Positions 36,448-44,966 are shown, counted from the stretch's first letter. The stretch: DNA of 64,000 nucleotides from Anaeromyxobacter oryzisoli (GCF_022690765.1 NZ_JALCZA010000002.1:1-64000); one strand, 5' to 3'. A program made the numbers and translations. Notes: a model not told the origin generated them from the letters alone.

Positions 36448-36942
36448 TCACGACCGCCCCTCGACCGCGAGCGCAGCCTTCGCCTCCTTCACGGCCCTCC
36501 GCACGTCGCCGAGACAACACGCGCCGGACGGGTTCTTCCGCTCGCAGGCGCAGCGCCCGGCCCGAATCTCCGCGTCGACCCGGTCCGGGATCGTGCTGTC
36601 ACCCGTCTCCGCGACCTCCTGCCGGACGTGCGCGCGCGTGAACTCGAAGCAGTAGCAGAGCGGGATCGGGTCCTCGGTCTCCTTCAGGCCCACGCGCACC
36701 GACGCCGCGTCCTTCTCGACCACGCGCCCGTCGGCGCCGTAGTAGAGAACCGCGCAGCTCGGAGTCCTGCAGAAACGGCGCTCGACCGCGAGCAGTCCTT
36801 CGGCGTGCCCCGGCCTCAGGATCGACCGGATCGTCTCGTCCCCGACGACCTTGCCGACCGCACCGCAGCGCGGGCAAGCGGTCTCCGCGCTCGCATGCGC
36901 GTCGGACTTCTCGCAGCTCCCACCTGAGCAGCATGAGCTCAT
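36448..36942 (-). CDS. Fe-S cluster-binding metallochaperone (CopZ-like, mer-associated)
   Basis: A 164-residue cysteine-rich protein. It begins MSSCCSGGSCEKSD, has a zinc-ribbon-like ACPRCGAVG...RRFCRTPSCAVLYYG and ends with a BFD-like [2Fe-2S] region: PLCYCFEFTRAHV, GRCACERKNPSGACCLGDV. This matches the putative iron-sulfur metallochaperones related to CopZ of Archaeoglobus. It lies between merP and merA on the same strand and probably handles mercury or copper in the cytoplasm. Metal specificity is inferred from the operon. Confidence 0.82.
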   Translation of the reverse strand: MSSCCSGGSCEKSDAHASAETACPRCGAVGKVVGDETIRSILRPGHAEGLLAVERRFCRTPSCAVLYYGADGRVVEKDAASVRVGLKETEDPIPLCYCFEFTRAHVRQEVAETGDSTIPDRVDAEIRAGRCACERKNPSGACCLGDVRRAVKEAKAALAVEGRS

Positions 36943-36951
36943 CGCGTTCTC

Positions 36952-37287
36952 CTAAGAACCGCTCTGCGCGGGAAGGCTGGCTTGGTAGCCGAGCCGGTTC
37001 ACGGCATCGACCAGCTGCTGCAGCGTCACCTTCCTCGGGTCGTATTCGATGGTGGCACTCTTGTTCGCGACGTCGACGCTCGTGTTTCTCACGCCGTCCA
37101 GCTTCGAGAGAGCAGTCCGCACGGCGATCTTGCAGGAGGCGCAGGTCATGCCCTCCACATGGAGCGATACAGTGGTGGAGCCCGCGACCGCGACGCCTTC
37201 GGCGCTCGTATACTCGAAGGGAAACGCTGCCATCACCAGCGCAGCCGCTGCGATCACTGCCGCGCCGATGGAAGCCCTGAGGGTCAT
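36952..37287 (-). CDS. merP: periplasmic mercury-binding protein MerP
   Basis: A 111-residue protein with an N-terminal signal sequence (SIGAAVIAAAALVMAAFPFE) and one heavy-metal-associated domain: VSLHVEGMTCASCKIAVRTA (Cys49/Cys52) and the beta-alpha C-terminus QLVDAVNRLGYQASL. It captures periplasmic Hg(II) and hands it to MerT. ATG 37287 is preceded by GGAG; an upstream ATG at 37299 would add four residues. It is eight bases from the merT stop. Confidence 0.9.
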   Translation of the reverse strand: MTLRASIGAAVIAAAALVMAAFPFEYTSAEGVAVAGSTTVSLHVEGMTCASCKIAVRTALSKLDGVRNTSVDVANKSATIEYDPRKVTLQQLVDAVNRLGYQASLPAQSGS

Positions 37288-37306
37288 GACATGCTCCATC
37301 CGTGAA

Positions 37307-37699
37307 TCAGCCGAAGAGGATCCCGGCGAGGTACGGAAAGGCGAGGAACACGGCGATCACGACCGTCGCTACCCACAACGCCACGCGCCCGAAGCGATGC
37401 GCCGTCGGGACCGTGCAGTCGCAGGCCGGGCTCCCGGATGCACCGGCGCCGGCCGGCCTGGGGTGTCGATACGTGAGGTAGAAGCCCGCGCCGAGCAGGC
37501 CGACCGTCAAGACCGCGAGGTAGGGGCGGTAGGCCTCCAGCTTGACGAGCAGGCCTGCTCCGCCGAGGCCGAGTGCCGCAAGCACGAGCGGCCCAATGCA
37601 GCAGAGCGAAGCAGCGAACGCCGCGGCGATCGCTGCTCCGATCGATGCTGCGGTGAGCCTCCTAGTGGGCTCGGCCGGCCGTGACGCTGCTCGTTCCAT
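37307..37699 (-). CDS. merT: mercuric transport protein MerT
   Basis: A 130-residue inner-membrane protein with three hydrophobic helices. The first contains the vicinal pair FAASLCCIGPLVL (Cys33/34) that accepts Hg from MerP. The cytoplasmic loop has a second pair, SPACDCTV (Cys92/94). The third helix is ALWVATVVIAVFLAFPYLAG. First gene of the mercury operon, transcribed away from the sigma-54 activator gene. Between the two starts lie 171 bp with a strong inverted repeat. Confidence 0.92.
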   Translation of the reverse strand: MERAASRPAEPTRRLTAASIGAAIAAAFAASLCCIGPLVLAALGLGGAGLLVKLEAYRPYLAVLTVGLLGAGFYLTYRHPRPAGAGASGSPACDCTVPTAHRFGRVALWVATVVIAVFLAFPYLAGILFG

Positions 37700-37825
37700 G
37701 AGGTTCCCCGATTCCGATCCAGGCCCTGCCCACTCCAAGGACCGGGCCAGTTCGCGATGCGGGCATTCCTGTGCCGCGACAGGAGGTTGGGCGACCACCG
37801 AGAAGACGCCGCGTGCTCGCAAATG

Positions 37826-37856
37826 CCAGAATGGAATGCACGAGACGCCATTCTGG
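37826..37856. promoter_or_regulatory. inverted repeat between merT and the sigma-54 activator
   Basis: Perfect 9-bp arms CCAGAATGG (37826-37834) and CCATTCTGG (37848-37856) are separated by 13 bp, directly before the activator start and about 130-170 bp from merT. Position and symmetry suit an enhancer-type binding site for the adjacent activator. I could not find a correctly spaced -24/-12 promoter; the best match is one base short. Confidence 0.6.
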
Positions 37857-37870
37857 AATACGAATGAGCC

Positions 37871-38884
37871 ATGGCTCCCGAGAACCTCCCCAGGGCGGAC
37901 GAGATCGTGGCGAGGAGCACTGCCATGCGGCGCGTCCTCGGCCTCGCCGAGCGGGTCGCGACGGTAGACGCACCCGTGCTGCTCACCGGCGAGAGCGGAT
38001 CCGGCAAGGAGCGCATCGCGCGCCACATCCACGCCCTCTCGCCGCGATCCGCCGGGCCGTCCATCCCCGTGAACTGCGGAGCGCTTCCTGAGACCCTGCT
38101 CGAGAGCGAGCTGTTCGGGCACGTGAAGGGCGCCTTCACCGGCGCCGACCGTGATCATCAGGGGCTCTTCGAAGCGGCAACGGGCGGCACACTGCTCCTC
38201 GACGAAGTCGGAGAGATCCCTCTCTCCGTCCAAGTGAAGCTCCTGCGCGTCCTGCAGGATCGCGAGGTACGGCGCGTGGGCTCGGCGAAGAGCCGCAGGG
38301 TCGACGTCCGGATCATCGCGGCCACGAACCGCGATCTCGGCGAGATGGTCCGAGCGCGAGAGTTCCGGAAGGATCTGTACTACCGGCTCAAGGTGGTGAG
38401 CATCGAGGTGCCCCCGCTCCGCGAGCGGCGTGAGGACGTGCTGCCGCTCGCGCACGCGTTCGTGCGCCGGAACTGCACCAGGTACCACTGCGGCCCGTGC
38501 TCACTCTCGGCGCGCGCGCTCGACCGACTCCTCGAGTACCCGTGGCCAGGCAACGTGCGTGAACTGGAGCACGCAATGGAGCGGGCGGTCGTGCTGGCAG
38601 AGGGGAAGCCACGGATCGAGGAGGGCGACCTCCCGCCAGAGATCCTGGCCGGCGGCGAAGTCCCGCTAGTGGACGAGACCCTCTTGCCGCTCGCAGAGCT
38701 CGAGCGGCGCCACGTGCTGCGGGTCCTCGCGCATCACGGTGGGAGCCGGAAGGAGACGGCGAAGACGCTCGGGATCGGAGCGAACACGCTCTGGCGGAAG
38801 CTCCGTGCCTACGGCGTCATCGGTGACGACGAGCGAGGTCGCCCTCGACCTCGCCGAACGCTCACCGGTACACTGGGGTCGTGA
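37871..38884 (+). CDS. sigma-54-dependent activator without receiver domain, likely mer regulator
   Basis: A 337-residue bacterial enhancer-binding protein that starts almost at the AAA+ domain: Walker [16 protein letters not shown] (40-47), GAFTGA loop (87-92) and Walker [11 protein letters not shown] (111-116). The arginine finger segment [19 protein letters not shown] follows, and a Fis-type helix-turn-helix ends the protein ([22 protein letters not shown]). There is no N-terminal sensor domain. Instead the AAA+ domain carries an unusual cluster, [10 protein letters not shown] (Cys202, His206, Cys207, Cys210), which could sense Hg directly. It is divergent from the mer operon, where merR would be expected. 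Control of mer is inferred from position. Confidence 0.85.
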   Translation: MAPENLPRADEIVARSTAMRRVLGLAERVATVDAPVLLTGESGSGKERIARHIHALSPRSAGPSIPVNCGALPETLLESELFGHVKGAFTGADRDHQGLFEAATGGTLLLDEVGEIPLSVQVKLLRVLQDREVRRVGSAKSRRVDVRIIAATNRDLGEMVRAREFRKDLYYRLKVVSIEVPPLRERREDVLPLAHAFVRRNCTRYHCGPCSLSARALDRLLEYPWPGNVRELEHAMERAVVLAEGKPRIEEGDLPPEILAGGEVPLVDETLLPLAELERRHVLRVLAHHGGSRKETAKTLGIGANTLWRKLRAYGVIGDDERGRPRPRRTLTGTLGS

Positions 38885-38964
38885 CGCGCGCCATCGTCAT
38901 CCGCACGAGGGGCTTCAGCTGAGGCCCAGTCCCGGGCCTCGCTTGAGGTGCCGAACTCGCGCCC

Positions 38965-39489
38965 GTGCTGGCGCGCCTCGATGAGATTCCCGGCGTGAGC
39001 CGGAGCCAGGCCGAGTGCTCTGGGCACTACTTCCTCGTCGAGTTGGTCGACGGCGCCACCGATGGCATCGGCGCGCGGGCGCTCGACATCCTGGGGCGCG
39101 GCGCCCGGCTCGTCACAGCCGAAGAGGCTAACGCCCAGCACGAAGCCCGCCGACGCGGCGAGCCTTGGGTGACGGCCGCGGACGCGCGGGCTCTGTCCTT
39201 CATCGAAGGCCGCATGCTCGGCGTCCGCGTGTCGGCGGCGGTCGCTCCGGAGGTCGGCCTCACCGCCGAGGAGCGGGAGCGACTCGCCGAGGCCGTGCGC
39301 GAGGAGATGTTCTCGCACGTGGAGCGGATCTACGCCGGCCTTGCCTCAGCTGGGCGTTTCTTCGAGGCGTGGCCGCAGATCGCGGAGCGCATCGCAGAGC
39401 GCTGCGCGCAATGGGTAGAGCCCAATCGCGCGAGGAATCTGGCCTCCGCGCTGGTGGGTCACTTCGCGCCCCAGCGAATTGGCCGCTGA
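38965..39489 (+). CDS. hypothetical protein linked to the mer cluster
   Basis: A 174-residue protein from GTG 38965 (VLARLDEIPGVSRSQAECSG). The first 50 residues look like a small alpha-beta domain resembling a degenerate metal-binding fold. The rest is helical and acidic (SFIEGRMLGVRVSAAVAPEVGLTAEERERLAEAV, FFEAWPQIAERIAERC). I recognise no family. It follows the activator gene by 80 bp on the same strand, so a mercury-related role is possible but unsupported. Confidence 0.5.
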   Translation: MLARLDEIPGVSRSQAECSGHYFLVELVDGATDGIGARALDILGRGARLVTAEEANAQHEARRRGEPWVTAADARALSFIEGRMLGVRVSAAVAPEVGLTAEERERLAEAVREEMFSHVERIYAGLASAGRFFEAWPQIAERIAERCAQWVEPNRARNLASALVGHFAPQRIGR

Positions 39490-39866
39490 GCCCAGCGCCG
39501 TGGATCCTCGCGCGGGAGCGAGCGGATTCAGGGAGATCTTGAACTGATCGGCGCTCTAGGCTCCCTCCAACGCGGCTAGCAGGTGGCAGGGCAACGTCCT
39601 TTAGGCATCTGTTCCTAAGGGTCGGAACGGGGACCTTTGAAGGACCGGGCCGCGAAGGGTAGGAGAGCCCTGGATCCGCCCTCGTCCGCAGCCACCCTTT
39701 CTTCACGGATTCCGAGGACGGGCGCGGACCAGTGAGGATCTCTGAGGGGACCGGGACGAGTAGGAAAGATTCGCGTGTCTCGTCGCCCTGTGGCCTCGCG
39801 TTGCGCCGACACCTTCGTGTTCCCGTCCGTCGATGCGGTACCCGGTGCCTTCTGCCGCGCCGGCGT

Positions 39867-40047
39867 CGACGTCACCGGTGACGTCGCGCCGCGTTTGTTG
39901 TTCGGCAGGGCATTCTCACGAGAGCTGGCCAGTTGACGTCACCGGTGACGTCGATCGAGCAGCGGATGCGTCCTGACCGGAGCTGTGCACGGTGGGCCTT
40001 CAGCCAAACCCGGCCATTCACGATCGGTGGACGTCACCGGTGACGTC
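39867..40047. repeat. three copies of palindrome ACGTCACCGGTGACGT
   Basis: Perfect copies at 39867-39886 (extended to 20 bp), 39935-39952 and 40030-40047, at 67- and 95-bp spacing, lie immediately before the TAGGCACC repeats. They match the palindrome upstream of parA. A cluster of three plus one is the layout expected of plasmid centromere or replication-control sites. Confidence 0.75.
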
Positions 40048-40086
40048 AGGCTTGACCAGCGACAAGTGGTTGAATCGCGATGCCAG

Positions 40087-40195
40087 TAGGCACCTATTAG
40101 GCACCCTGTAGGCACCTTGACAGCGGGTGCCGAGTAGGGTGCCATGTCGGTTAGGCACCTACATTGGCACCTGATTCGGCACCCTATTAGGCACC
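40087..40195. repeat. iteron-like TAGGCACC repeat array
   Basis: Nine copies of an 8-bp motif: TAGGCACC at 40087, 40098 and 40109 (11-bp steps), inverted GGTGCC at 40126 and 40138, then TAGGCACC, TTGGCACC, TCGGCACC and TAGGCACC at 40152, 40164, 40176 and 40188 (exact 12-bp steps). Helical phasing and position upstream of a replication-type gene are typical of plasmid iterons that bind an initiator. Confidence 0.75.
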
Positions 40196-40271
40196 CTGAG
40201 CAGGTCTAAGTCGCGGAAATGGTTGTCCTTGCCCCACCCAGCAGGCGAGCGCGATCCGAGGTAACGGTGCG

Positions 40272-40333
40272 GGTCCCAGTTTCCCGACCCCTCTCCCCCA
40301 ACGACTGGGGAGAGGGGTCGGGAAACTGGGACC
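40272..40333. repeat. perfect 27-bp inverted repeat with 8-nt loop
   Basis: Arms 40272-40298 and 40307-40333 are exactly complementary (GGTCCCAGTTTCCCGACC...), with loop CAACGACT. No T-run follows, and the nearest gene is 390 bp downstream, so a simple terminator is unlikely. In this setting a single-strand initiation site, protein-bound origin hairpin or recombination site is more plausible. Confidence 0.75.
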
Positions 40334-40520
40334 AGACTTGGAGAGGAGAAGAAGAGGGTGGGGCAAGGACAGGGGGAAGATAGTTAACGGAGAGAGGAGG
40401 AAGAGAAAGAAAGAAGGAAAGAGTGAGAGGTGAAGTTGGTGGGTGATGGTGAGGTGGGGAATAGGAGTAAAGGAAAGAGTTAAGAAGAAGAAAGAAACAA
40501 TTGTGGTGGTGACGTAATTG
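40334..40520. other. purine-only, low-GC tract beside the hairpin (possible unwinding element)
   Basis: About 190 bp are almost exclusively A and G on the plus strand (blocks such as GAGAGGAGGAAGAGAAAGAA), with the lowest GC in the origin region. Extreme purine-strand asymmetry favours unwinding or triplex formation. It lies between the iteron/hairpin block and the replication-type gene. Part of the opposite strand is open but its translation is low-complexity, so it is not called as coding. The interval 39490-39866 holds no gene I can support. Confidence 0.6.
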
Positions 40521-40723
40521 GTGGGCCGAGGTGGCGGGGTTGGTGGGAGTGGCGTGGTTCGGGGCGAAGCGAGCAGAGCAGGGGGAACCAGGGCAACGAG
40601 TCAAGACATCGCTGACACATCGGTGAAGGCTCGATGGTTCGGAATCGAGAAAGGGCGGGGTGCTGTCTCGTGGAGGCCGAGGCGACGAATAAGCGGGCTG
40701 AAAGAACCGGAGGGGAAGAGTCG

Positions 40724-42178
40724 ATGCTTGGGGCGAATGAGGTCGCAGGGCTCGCCGTTCGGGCTGCAGTCGATACGGTCCCGAAATCGGCAGGCGCGAG
40801 CGCTCGATTCACGGTCTCGCTAGTGCTCGGGCCCGACGCTGCACCGATGGAGGAGAAAGATCTCGTCGCGGCCGTGCGGCAGCGGCTCAAGGCCGAGGGG
40901 CCCGCCGTCCGTTACTCGATCGACGTCGAGCGCTGCGCGGAAGGGACGAGCCGCGTCCAAGTCTGCGAGCGGGTCGAAGCGGTCACCTTGACGGCGCGCG
41001 ACTACGACGTGCTCGGCTTCCTCGCCATCGCGCGGCGCCTTACGGCGGATCAGCTCATCGCGCTTTCGTTCCCTGGTCGGCACATCACGATCGCCTACCG
41101 GCGTCTGGCGATGCTCGCCGCTGCGCGTCCAGGCGGGGGTGGGTATGTCCGGCAGGACTTCTTCTTTGGTGCGCGGCAGGAACGAGCGAAGGTGGCCGCC
41201 TGGGCGGTGACCAACGACGGGTACAACGCCGTCGCACCGCTCCTCCCGTACCTGCGGGCGTACTCGACGACACCCGCGGTCGTGGCGAACCTCCAGCACG
41301 ACCTCTGGCTGAATGATCTGTTCGTCGCGATGGCGACCGCGCGAGGGGCTCCGGTCAGCCCCGGCGATCTGCCGTTCCGGTGGCTGTGCGATACCGACCG
41401 GCCGATCGCTTTCCGGACGCTCGACGACAACGCGGCGTTCAAGACGAACCTGTTGCGCCCGGACGCGATCGTCGAGCTGCCGTTCGCGCAACGCCGCATT
41501 TTCATCGAGGCGGAGCGGGGGACGCACACGATCTCGCCCATGAGCACCATGAACGCCGGTGCGACGACCATGAAGGCGCGCCGCTACGGGCTCTTCGTCG
41601 CCGCGCCGATCGGCGCCGAAGCCCAGACCACTGCGTACCGATCGACGTTCCCGGACGGGTACCGTCCGGAGCTGCTCTTCCTTGTCCACTCGGAATGGCG
41701 CCGCGTGCACGTGCTCGAGGCGCTCCAGGCCGAGCACGCGAAGGACGCGAATCCGCCAGACTTCCCGGTGCACGTCATGACCTTCGACAAAGCGCGGGAG
41801 CTCCTGACGTCGGCCCTCCCTGCTGGCTGGACTCCGGCTTTCTCGGTGGCAAGGCCGCGGGCGCAGGCGAGGCCGGCTGCAGAGAAGTCGGTCGCGGCGA
41901 CCGGGCTCAAGCCGGCGCCCAGGGCGCGGGTCAGGGTCGGCGACGCGCAGCTCCTAAAGGACGGGTTCAACGTCCTTCTGGATGAGCTCAAGTCGCGAGG
42001 GGGTACGAAGGACCTCCGAGCCGAAGTGAGAAGCACTGTTCGAAAGACTCGCGAGTTCATCGTCTGGCTCGTCGAAGGCGCCGCCGCAGGGTCGAGCAAG
42101 ACGTGGTCGGGGGCAGAGAAACGCCAGACGCGCCCGACAGTCGCACCGTCCGACGAGGGGAATCGGAAGAGCGGCTGA
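40724..42178 (+). CDS. replication-relaxation-like plasmid protein (Replic_Relax type)
   Basis: A 484-residue protein. The central region begins LTARDYDVLGFLAIARRLTADQLIAL, a winged-helix start typical of the replication-relaxation family. It continues YVRQDFFFGARQERAKVAAWAVT, HDLWLNDLFVAMATARG and LRPDAIVELPFAQRRIFIEAERGTHTI, the last resembling a restriction-endonuclease-like core (D...E...E). The family is found on plasmids and conjugative elements and is linked to replication or nicking. It lies next to iteron-like repeats and could bind them. ATG 40724 after GGAGGGGA is chosen; an in-frame ATG at 40634 would add 30 unconvincing residues. Confidence 0.65.
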   Translation: MLGANEVAGLAVRAAVDTVPKSAGASARFTVSLVLGPDAAPMEEKDLVAAVRQRLKAEGPAVRYSIDVERCAEGTSRVQVCERVEAVTLTARDYDVLGFLAIARRLTADQLIALSFPGRHITIAYRRLAMLAAARPGGGGYVRQDFFFGARQERAKVAAWAVTNDGYNAVAPLLPYLRAYSTTPAVVANLQHDLWLNDLFVAMATARGAPVSPGDLPFRWLCDTDRPIAFRTLDDNAAFKTNLLRPDAIVELPFAQRRIFIEAERGTHTISPMSTMNAGATTMKARRYGLFVAAPIGAEAQTTAYRSTFPDGYRPELLFLVHSEWRRVHVLEALQAEHAKDANPPDFPVHVMTFDKARELLTSALPAGWTPAFSVARPRAQARPAAEKSVAATGLKPAPRARVRVGDAQLLKDGFNVLLDELKSRGGTKDLRAEVRSTVRKTREFIVWLVEGAAAGSSKTWSGAEKRQTRPTVAPSDEGNRKSG

Positions 42179-42279
42179 CCGCTGCAGTGAGCTGAGCGCG
42201 AGCCCCCGTGGCGACTGCGGGCAAGGCGGCGCCCCGCCGCGACCGATGCGTGGCGCCCGTTGGGGAGCGGCCCGAGGCA

Positions 42280-43024
42280 GGACCGCGCAGGCGCGCCGAT
42301 GAAGCCGGCGCCTGCGCGCGGTCCGCCTGAGGAGCGGGTAGCGCGATGCCGGCCGCCCGTCGGCCAACGGCCCAAGGCTGGACCGCGCCCGCGCGCCGAT
42401 GAAGCCGGCGCCGGCGCACGGTCCACCTGACGACCGGTGCCGCGATGCGCGCGCTCCTCGGCGAACGGCCCCGAAGGCTGGACCGCGCCCGCGCGCCGAT
42501 GATGCTGGCGCCGGCGCGCGGTCCGCCTGACGACCGGTGCAGCGAAGCGCACGCTCCTCGGCGAATGGCACCGAGGCTGGACCGCGCCCGCGCGCCGATG
42601 ATGCTGGCGCCGGCGCGCGGTCCGCCTGACGACCGGTGCCGCGATGCGCGCGCTCCTCGGCGAATGGCACCGAGGCGGGACCGCGCCTGCACGCCGATGA
42701 GGCTGGCGCCGGCGCGCGGTCCGCCTGAGGACCGGGCAGAGTGGTCCGGCCGCCCGTCGGCGAGCGGGGCCGAGGCTGGACCGCGCCCGCGCGCCGGTGA
42801 AGCTGGCGCTGGCGCGCGGTCCGCCTGACGACCGGGCAGAGTGTTCCGCTCGCCCGTCGGCGAGCGGCGCCGAGGCAGGACCGCGCCGGCGCGCCGGTGA
42901 AGCTGGCGCTGGCGTGCGGTCCGCCTGACGACCGGGCAGGGTGGTCCGCCGCCCGTCGGCGAGCGGCCCCGAGGCGGGACCGCGCCAGCGCGCCGTGACG
43001 CCGGCGCGGCGCGCGGTCCGCCTG
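42280..43024. repeat. eight ~100-bp tandem repeats, each with an internal hairpin
   Basis: The motif GGTCCGCCTGA ends each unit at 42320, 42420, 42520, 42619, 42718, 42818, 42918 and 43015, so the period is 97-100 bp. Each unit holds a self-complementary segment from GGACCGCGC to GCGCGGTCC around a GATGATGCT- or GGTGAAGCT-type loop, followed by a variable segment. Units are about 80-95% alike by eye. The minus strand stays open across the array but its product is a low-complexity repeat and is not called. The whole 42179-43092 interval contains nothing else. Confidence 0.85.
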
Positions 43025-43092
43025 ACGCCAGCCGTCCGATGAGTAGGCGGAGTCGGTGTGTCACCCGCCATGCGTGCTGACGTCAGCGTCTG

Positions 43093-43131
43093 CACCGCGC
43101 CGCCCTGCGGGCGAGGCGGCGCGGTGCCGCC
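43093..43131 (+). promoter_or_regulatory. repeated leader stem-loop, copy A (before the second ParB-like gene)
   Basis: A perfect 12-bp stem CACCGCGCCGCC (43093-43104) / GGCGGCGCGGTG (43115-43126), then CCGCC, 28 nt before the start codon. Member of the family described at 45081, 48767, 49343, 49828 and 50317. Confidence 0.75.
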
Positions 43132-43154
43132 GCGAACCATCAAGGAGACTCCAC

Positions 43155-44858
43155 ATGAGCACGAGTACCACCAGCGCGAAGAAGGCTCGGTCTGCAACGA
43201 GAGCCCCCTCGAAGAGCGCGCAGCCGTTGCCGGTCCAGCTCGTCGCACTCGACGACATCGACCCGTCGCCCCTGAACCGTGACTCGCGCAACATCGACGA
43301 GCTCGTCGCGTCGGTGCGAGAGCACGGCGTCCAGCAGCCGATCAAGCTGCGGCCGCAGGGGTCGCGCTTCGAGATCGTCTACGGCGAGCGGCGCTTCCGC
43401 GCGGCGAAGAAGGTCGGCCTGAAGGCGATTCCTGCCACCGTCGAGAAGCTGACCGACGAAGAGGCGCACGAGCTCCGGATCGTCGAGAACGCCTGCCGCG
43501 AGAATCCACACCCGATGGAGGAGGCCGAAGCCTACGAGGACCTGCTCGCGATGAAGGGCGCCCGCGGGAAGCCCTTCCACACCGCTGAGTCCCTCGCGGA
43601 GCTCGTCGGCCGCTCCGCGCAGTACGTGTACGCGCGCCTCAAGCTCACCGCGCTCGGGCCGGCCATGCGCAAGGCGTTCTGGGGCGGCGAGCTCACCACC
43701 GGCGCTGCGTTCCTGGTGGCCCGGGCCATCCCGCTGGTACTGCAGGAGGAGGCCCTCGCGGAGTTCCGCGAGGCGTTCGCGGAGGGGGAGGAGGGCGCGG
43801 CGTTCCCGACCGAGGAGCTCGCCCATCTCATCGAGCAGAAGTACCTCACCCGGCTCGACCGTGCCCCGTTCAGCCTCAAGGACGCGAAGCTCGTCCGGGA
43901 AGCTGGGGCCTGCACCACCTGCGCGAAGCGCAGCGGGAACCAGCCCGCGCTCTTCCCCGACGACACCCCCAAGGACACCTGCACGGATGCGGTCTGCTTC
44001 CGGAGCAAGCTCGGGGCGCACCGGCAGAAGCTCGGGGAGGACGTGGTCGCGAAGGGCGGCGCGGTGCTGACCGAGCACCAGTCGAACGAGATCTACAAGG
44101 GCACGGTACAGCTCCCCTGGAACAGCAAGTACGTCGATGCCGACTTGCCGTGCTACGACGACCCGGAGCGGCGCACCTGGCGCAAGCTCCTTGGCGATCT
44201 CTGCCCCAAGCCGACGCTCGCCACGGATCCGACGGGCGTTCCCCACGCGCTCCTCCTCAAGGCGGACGCTCTCGCCGCGCTCGAGCAGGCCGGAGTCGAG
44301 TTCGGTCGGCGGCTGAAGGCGCCGGCCTCCGCGCCAGGCACTCCGGACGGGTTATCCGCGGATACCAGTGGCGAAGCGGGACAGGACCCCAGCGAGCCCG
44401 TCGACGCAGCTGCGGCGCGAGCTGCAGCGCTCGTCCGCCGCGTGACGATCAGCAACGTCCTCGCCGCGATCGTCGCCGCAGCGGAGGCGCGGCCGGCGGA
44501 CGATCCGACCTTCGCGAGCCTCATCTTCGAGGCGATGGCGCACGGGGGATATCACGACGCCATCGCGGACACGGTGAAGCGTCGCGGCCTCGAGCGAGGC
44601 AAGGGCGAAGCCCCCGAGACCACTCTCACGGCTCACGCTCGTTCCCTCGATGGGAGAGGCCTGCGCGCGCTGATCCTCGAGCTGGCGCTCGCGCGTGGCG
44701 CGTACTTCGCCTGGTCGACCAAGTACTCCGAGCGCACGACGGCAGCGGCTGCGGCGTATGCCGTCGATCTGGACGCGATCGAGAAGGCGAGCGGCGACCA
44801 GATCGCAGCGCGACGCGCGGAGCGTGCCGCGCGGAAGGCGAAGAAGGTCGCCGCGTAA
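43155..44858 (+). CDS. ParB/RepB/Spo0J-type DNA-binding protein (second ParB)
   Basis: A 567-residue protein starts at ATG 43155 after AAGGAG. The N-terminal ParB fold reads VQLVALDDIDPSPLNRDSRN, LVASVREHGVQQPIKLRPQG and VYGERRFRAAKKVGL, followed by an HTH (TAESLAELVGRSAQYVYARLKL). A distinctive Cys-containing segment, ACTTCAKRSGNQPALFPDD...DTCTDAVCF, is typical of plasmid-borne ParB-like regulators. The C-terminus is a long helical region. No ParA is adjacent, so it is more likely a transcription or plasmid-maintenance regulator than the segregation ParB, which is at 30549. Confidence 0.85.
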   Translation: MSTSTTSAKKARSATRAPSKSAQPLPVQLVALDDIDPSPLNRDSRNIDELVASVREHGVQQPIKLRPQGSRFEIVYGERRFRAAKKVGLKAIPATVEKLTDEEAHELRIVENACRENPHPMEEAEAYEDLLAMKGARGKPFHTAESLAELVGRSAQYVYARLKLTALGPAMRKAFWGGELTTGAAFLVARAIPLVLQEEALAEFREAFAEGEEGAAFPTEELAHLIEQKYLTRLDRAPFSLKDAKLVREAGACTTCAKRSGNQPALFPDDTPKDTCTDAVCFRSKLGAHRQKLGEDVVAKGGAVLTEHQSNEIYKGTVQLPWNSKYVDADLPCYDDPERRTWRKLLGDLCPKPTLATDPTGVPHALLLKADALAALEQAGVEFGRRLKAPASAPGTPDGLSADTSGEAGQDPSEPVDAAAARAAALVRRVTISNVLAAIVAAAEARPADDPTFASLIFEAMAHGGYHDAIADTVKRRGLERGKGEAPETTLTAHARSLDGRGLRALILELALARGAYFAWSTKYSERTTAAAAAYAVDLDAIEKASGDQIAARRAERAARKAKKVAA

Positions 44859-44966
44859 GCTTCCGCGCGACAGCCGTTGTCCTCGCCCGACGGCGGCCAC
44901 GAAACTAGTCGGTGTGAACGTGTCGCAGAGCTCGACGTCGCTCCCTGTGGCGTCGAGCACACCGCA

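Noticed and set aside
37700-37870. -24/-12 sigma-54 promoter for merT
   Set aside because: The best minus-strand match (CGGCACAGGAATGC) has one base too few between the GG and GC elements, and sigma-54 promoters tolerate this poorly.
42280-43024. CRISPR array
   Set aside because: Repeat units are about 100 bp with related, not unique, variable parts, and no cas genes are nearby.
42057-43064. Long minus-strand open frame with repeated SSGGPRAGAS-type peptide across the tandem repeats
   Set aside because: The frame is open only because the GC-rich 100-bp repeat lacks stops; the product is low-complexity, there is no ribosome binding site, and the repeat period is not a multiple of three throughout.
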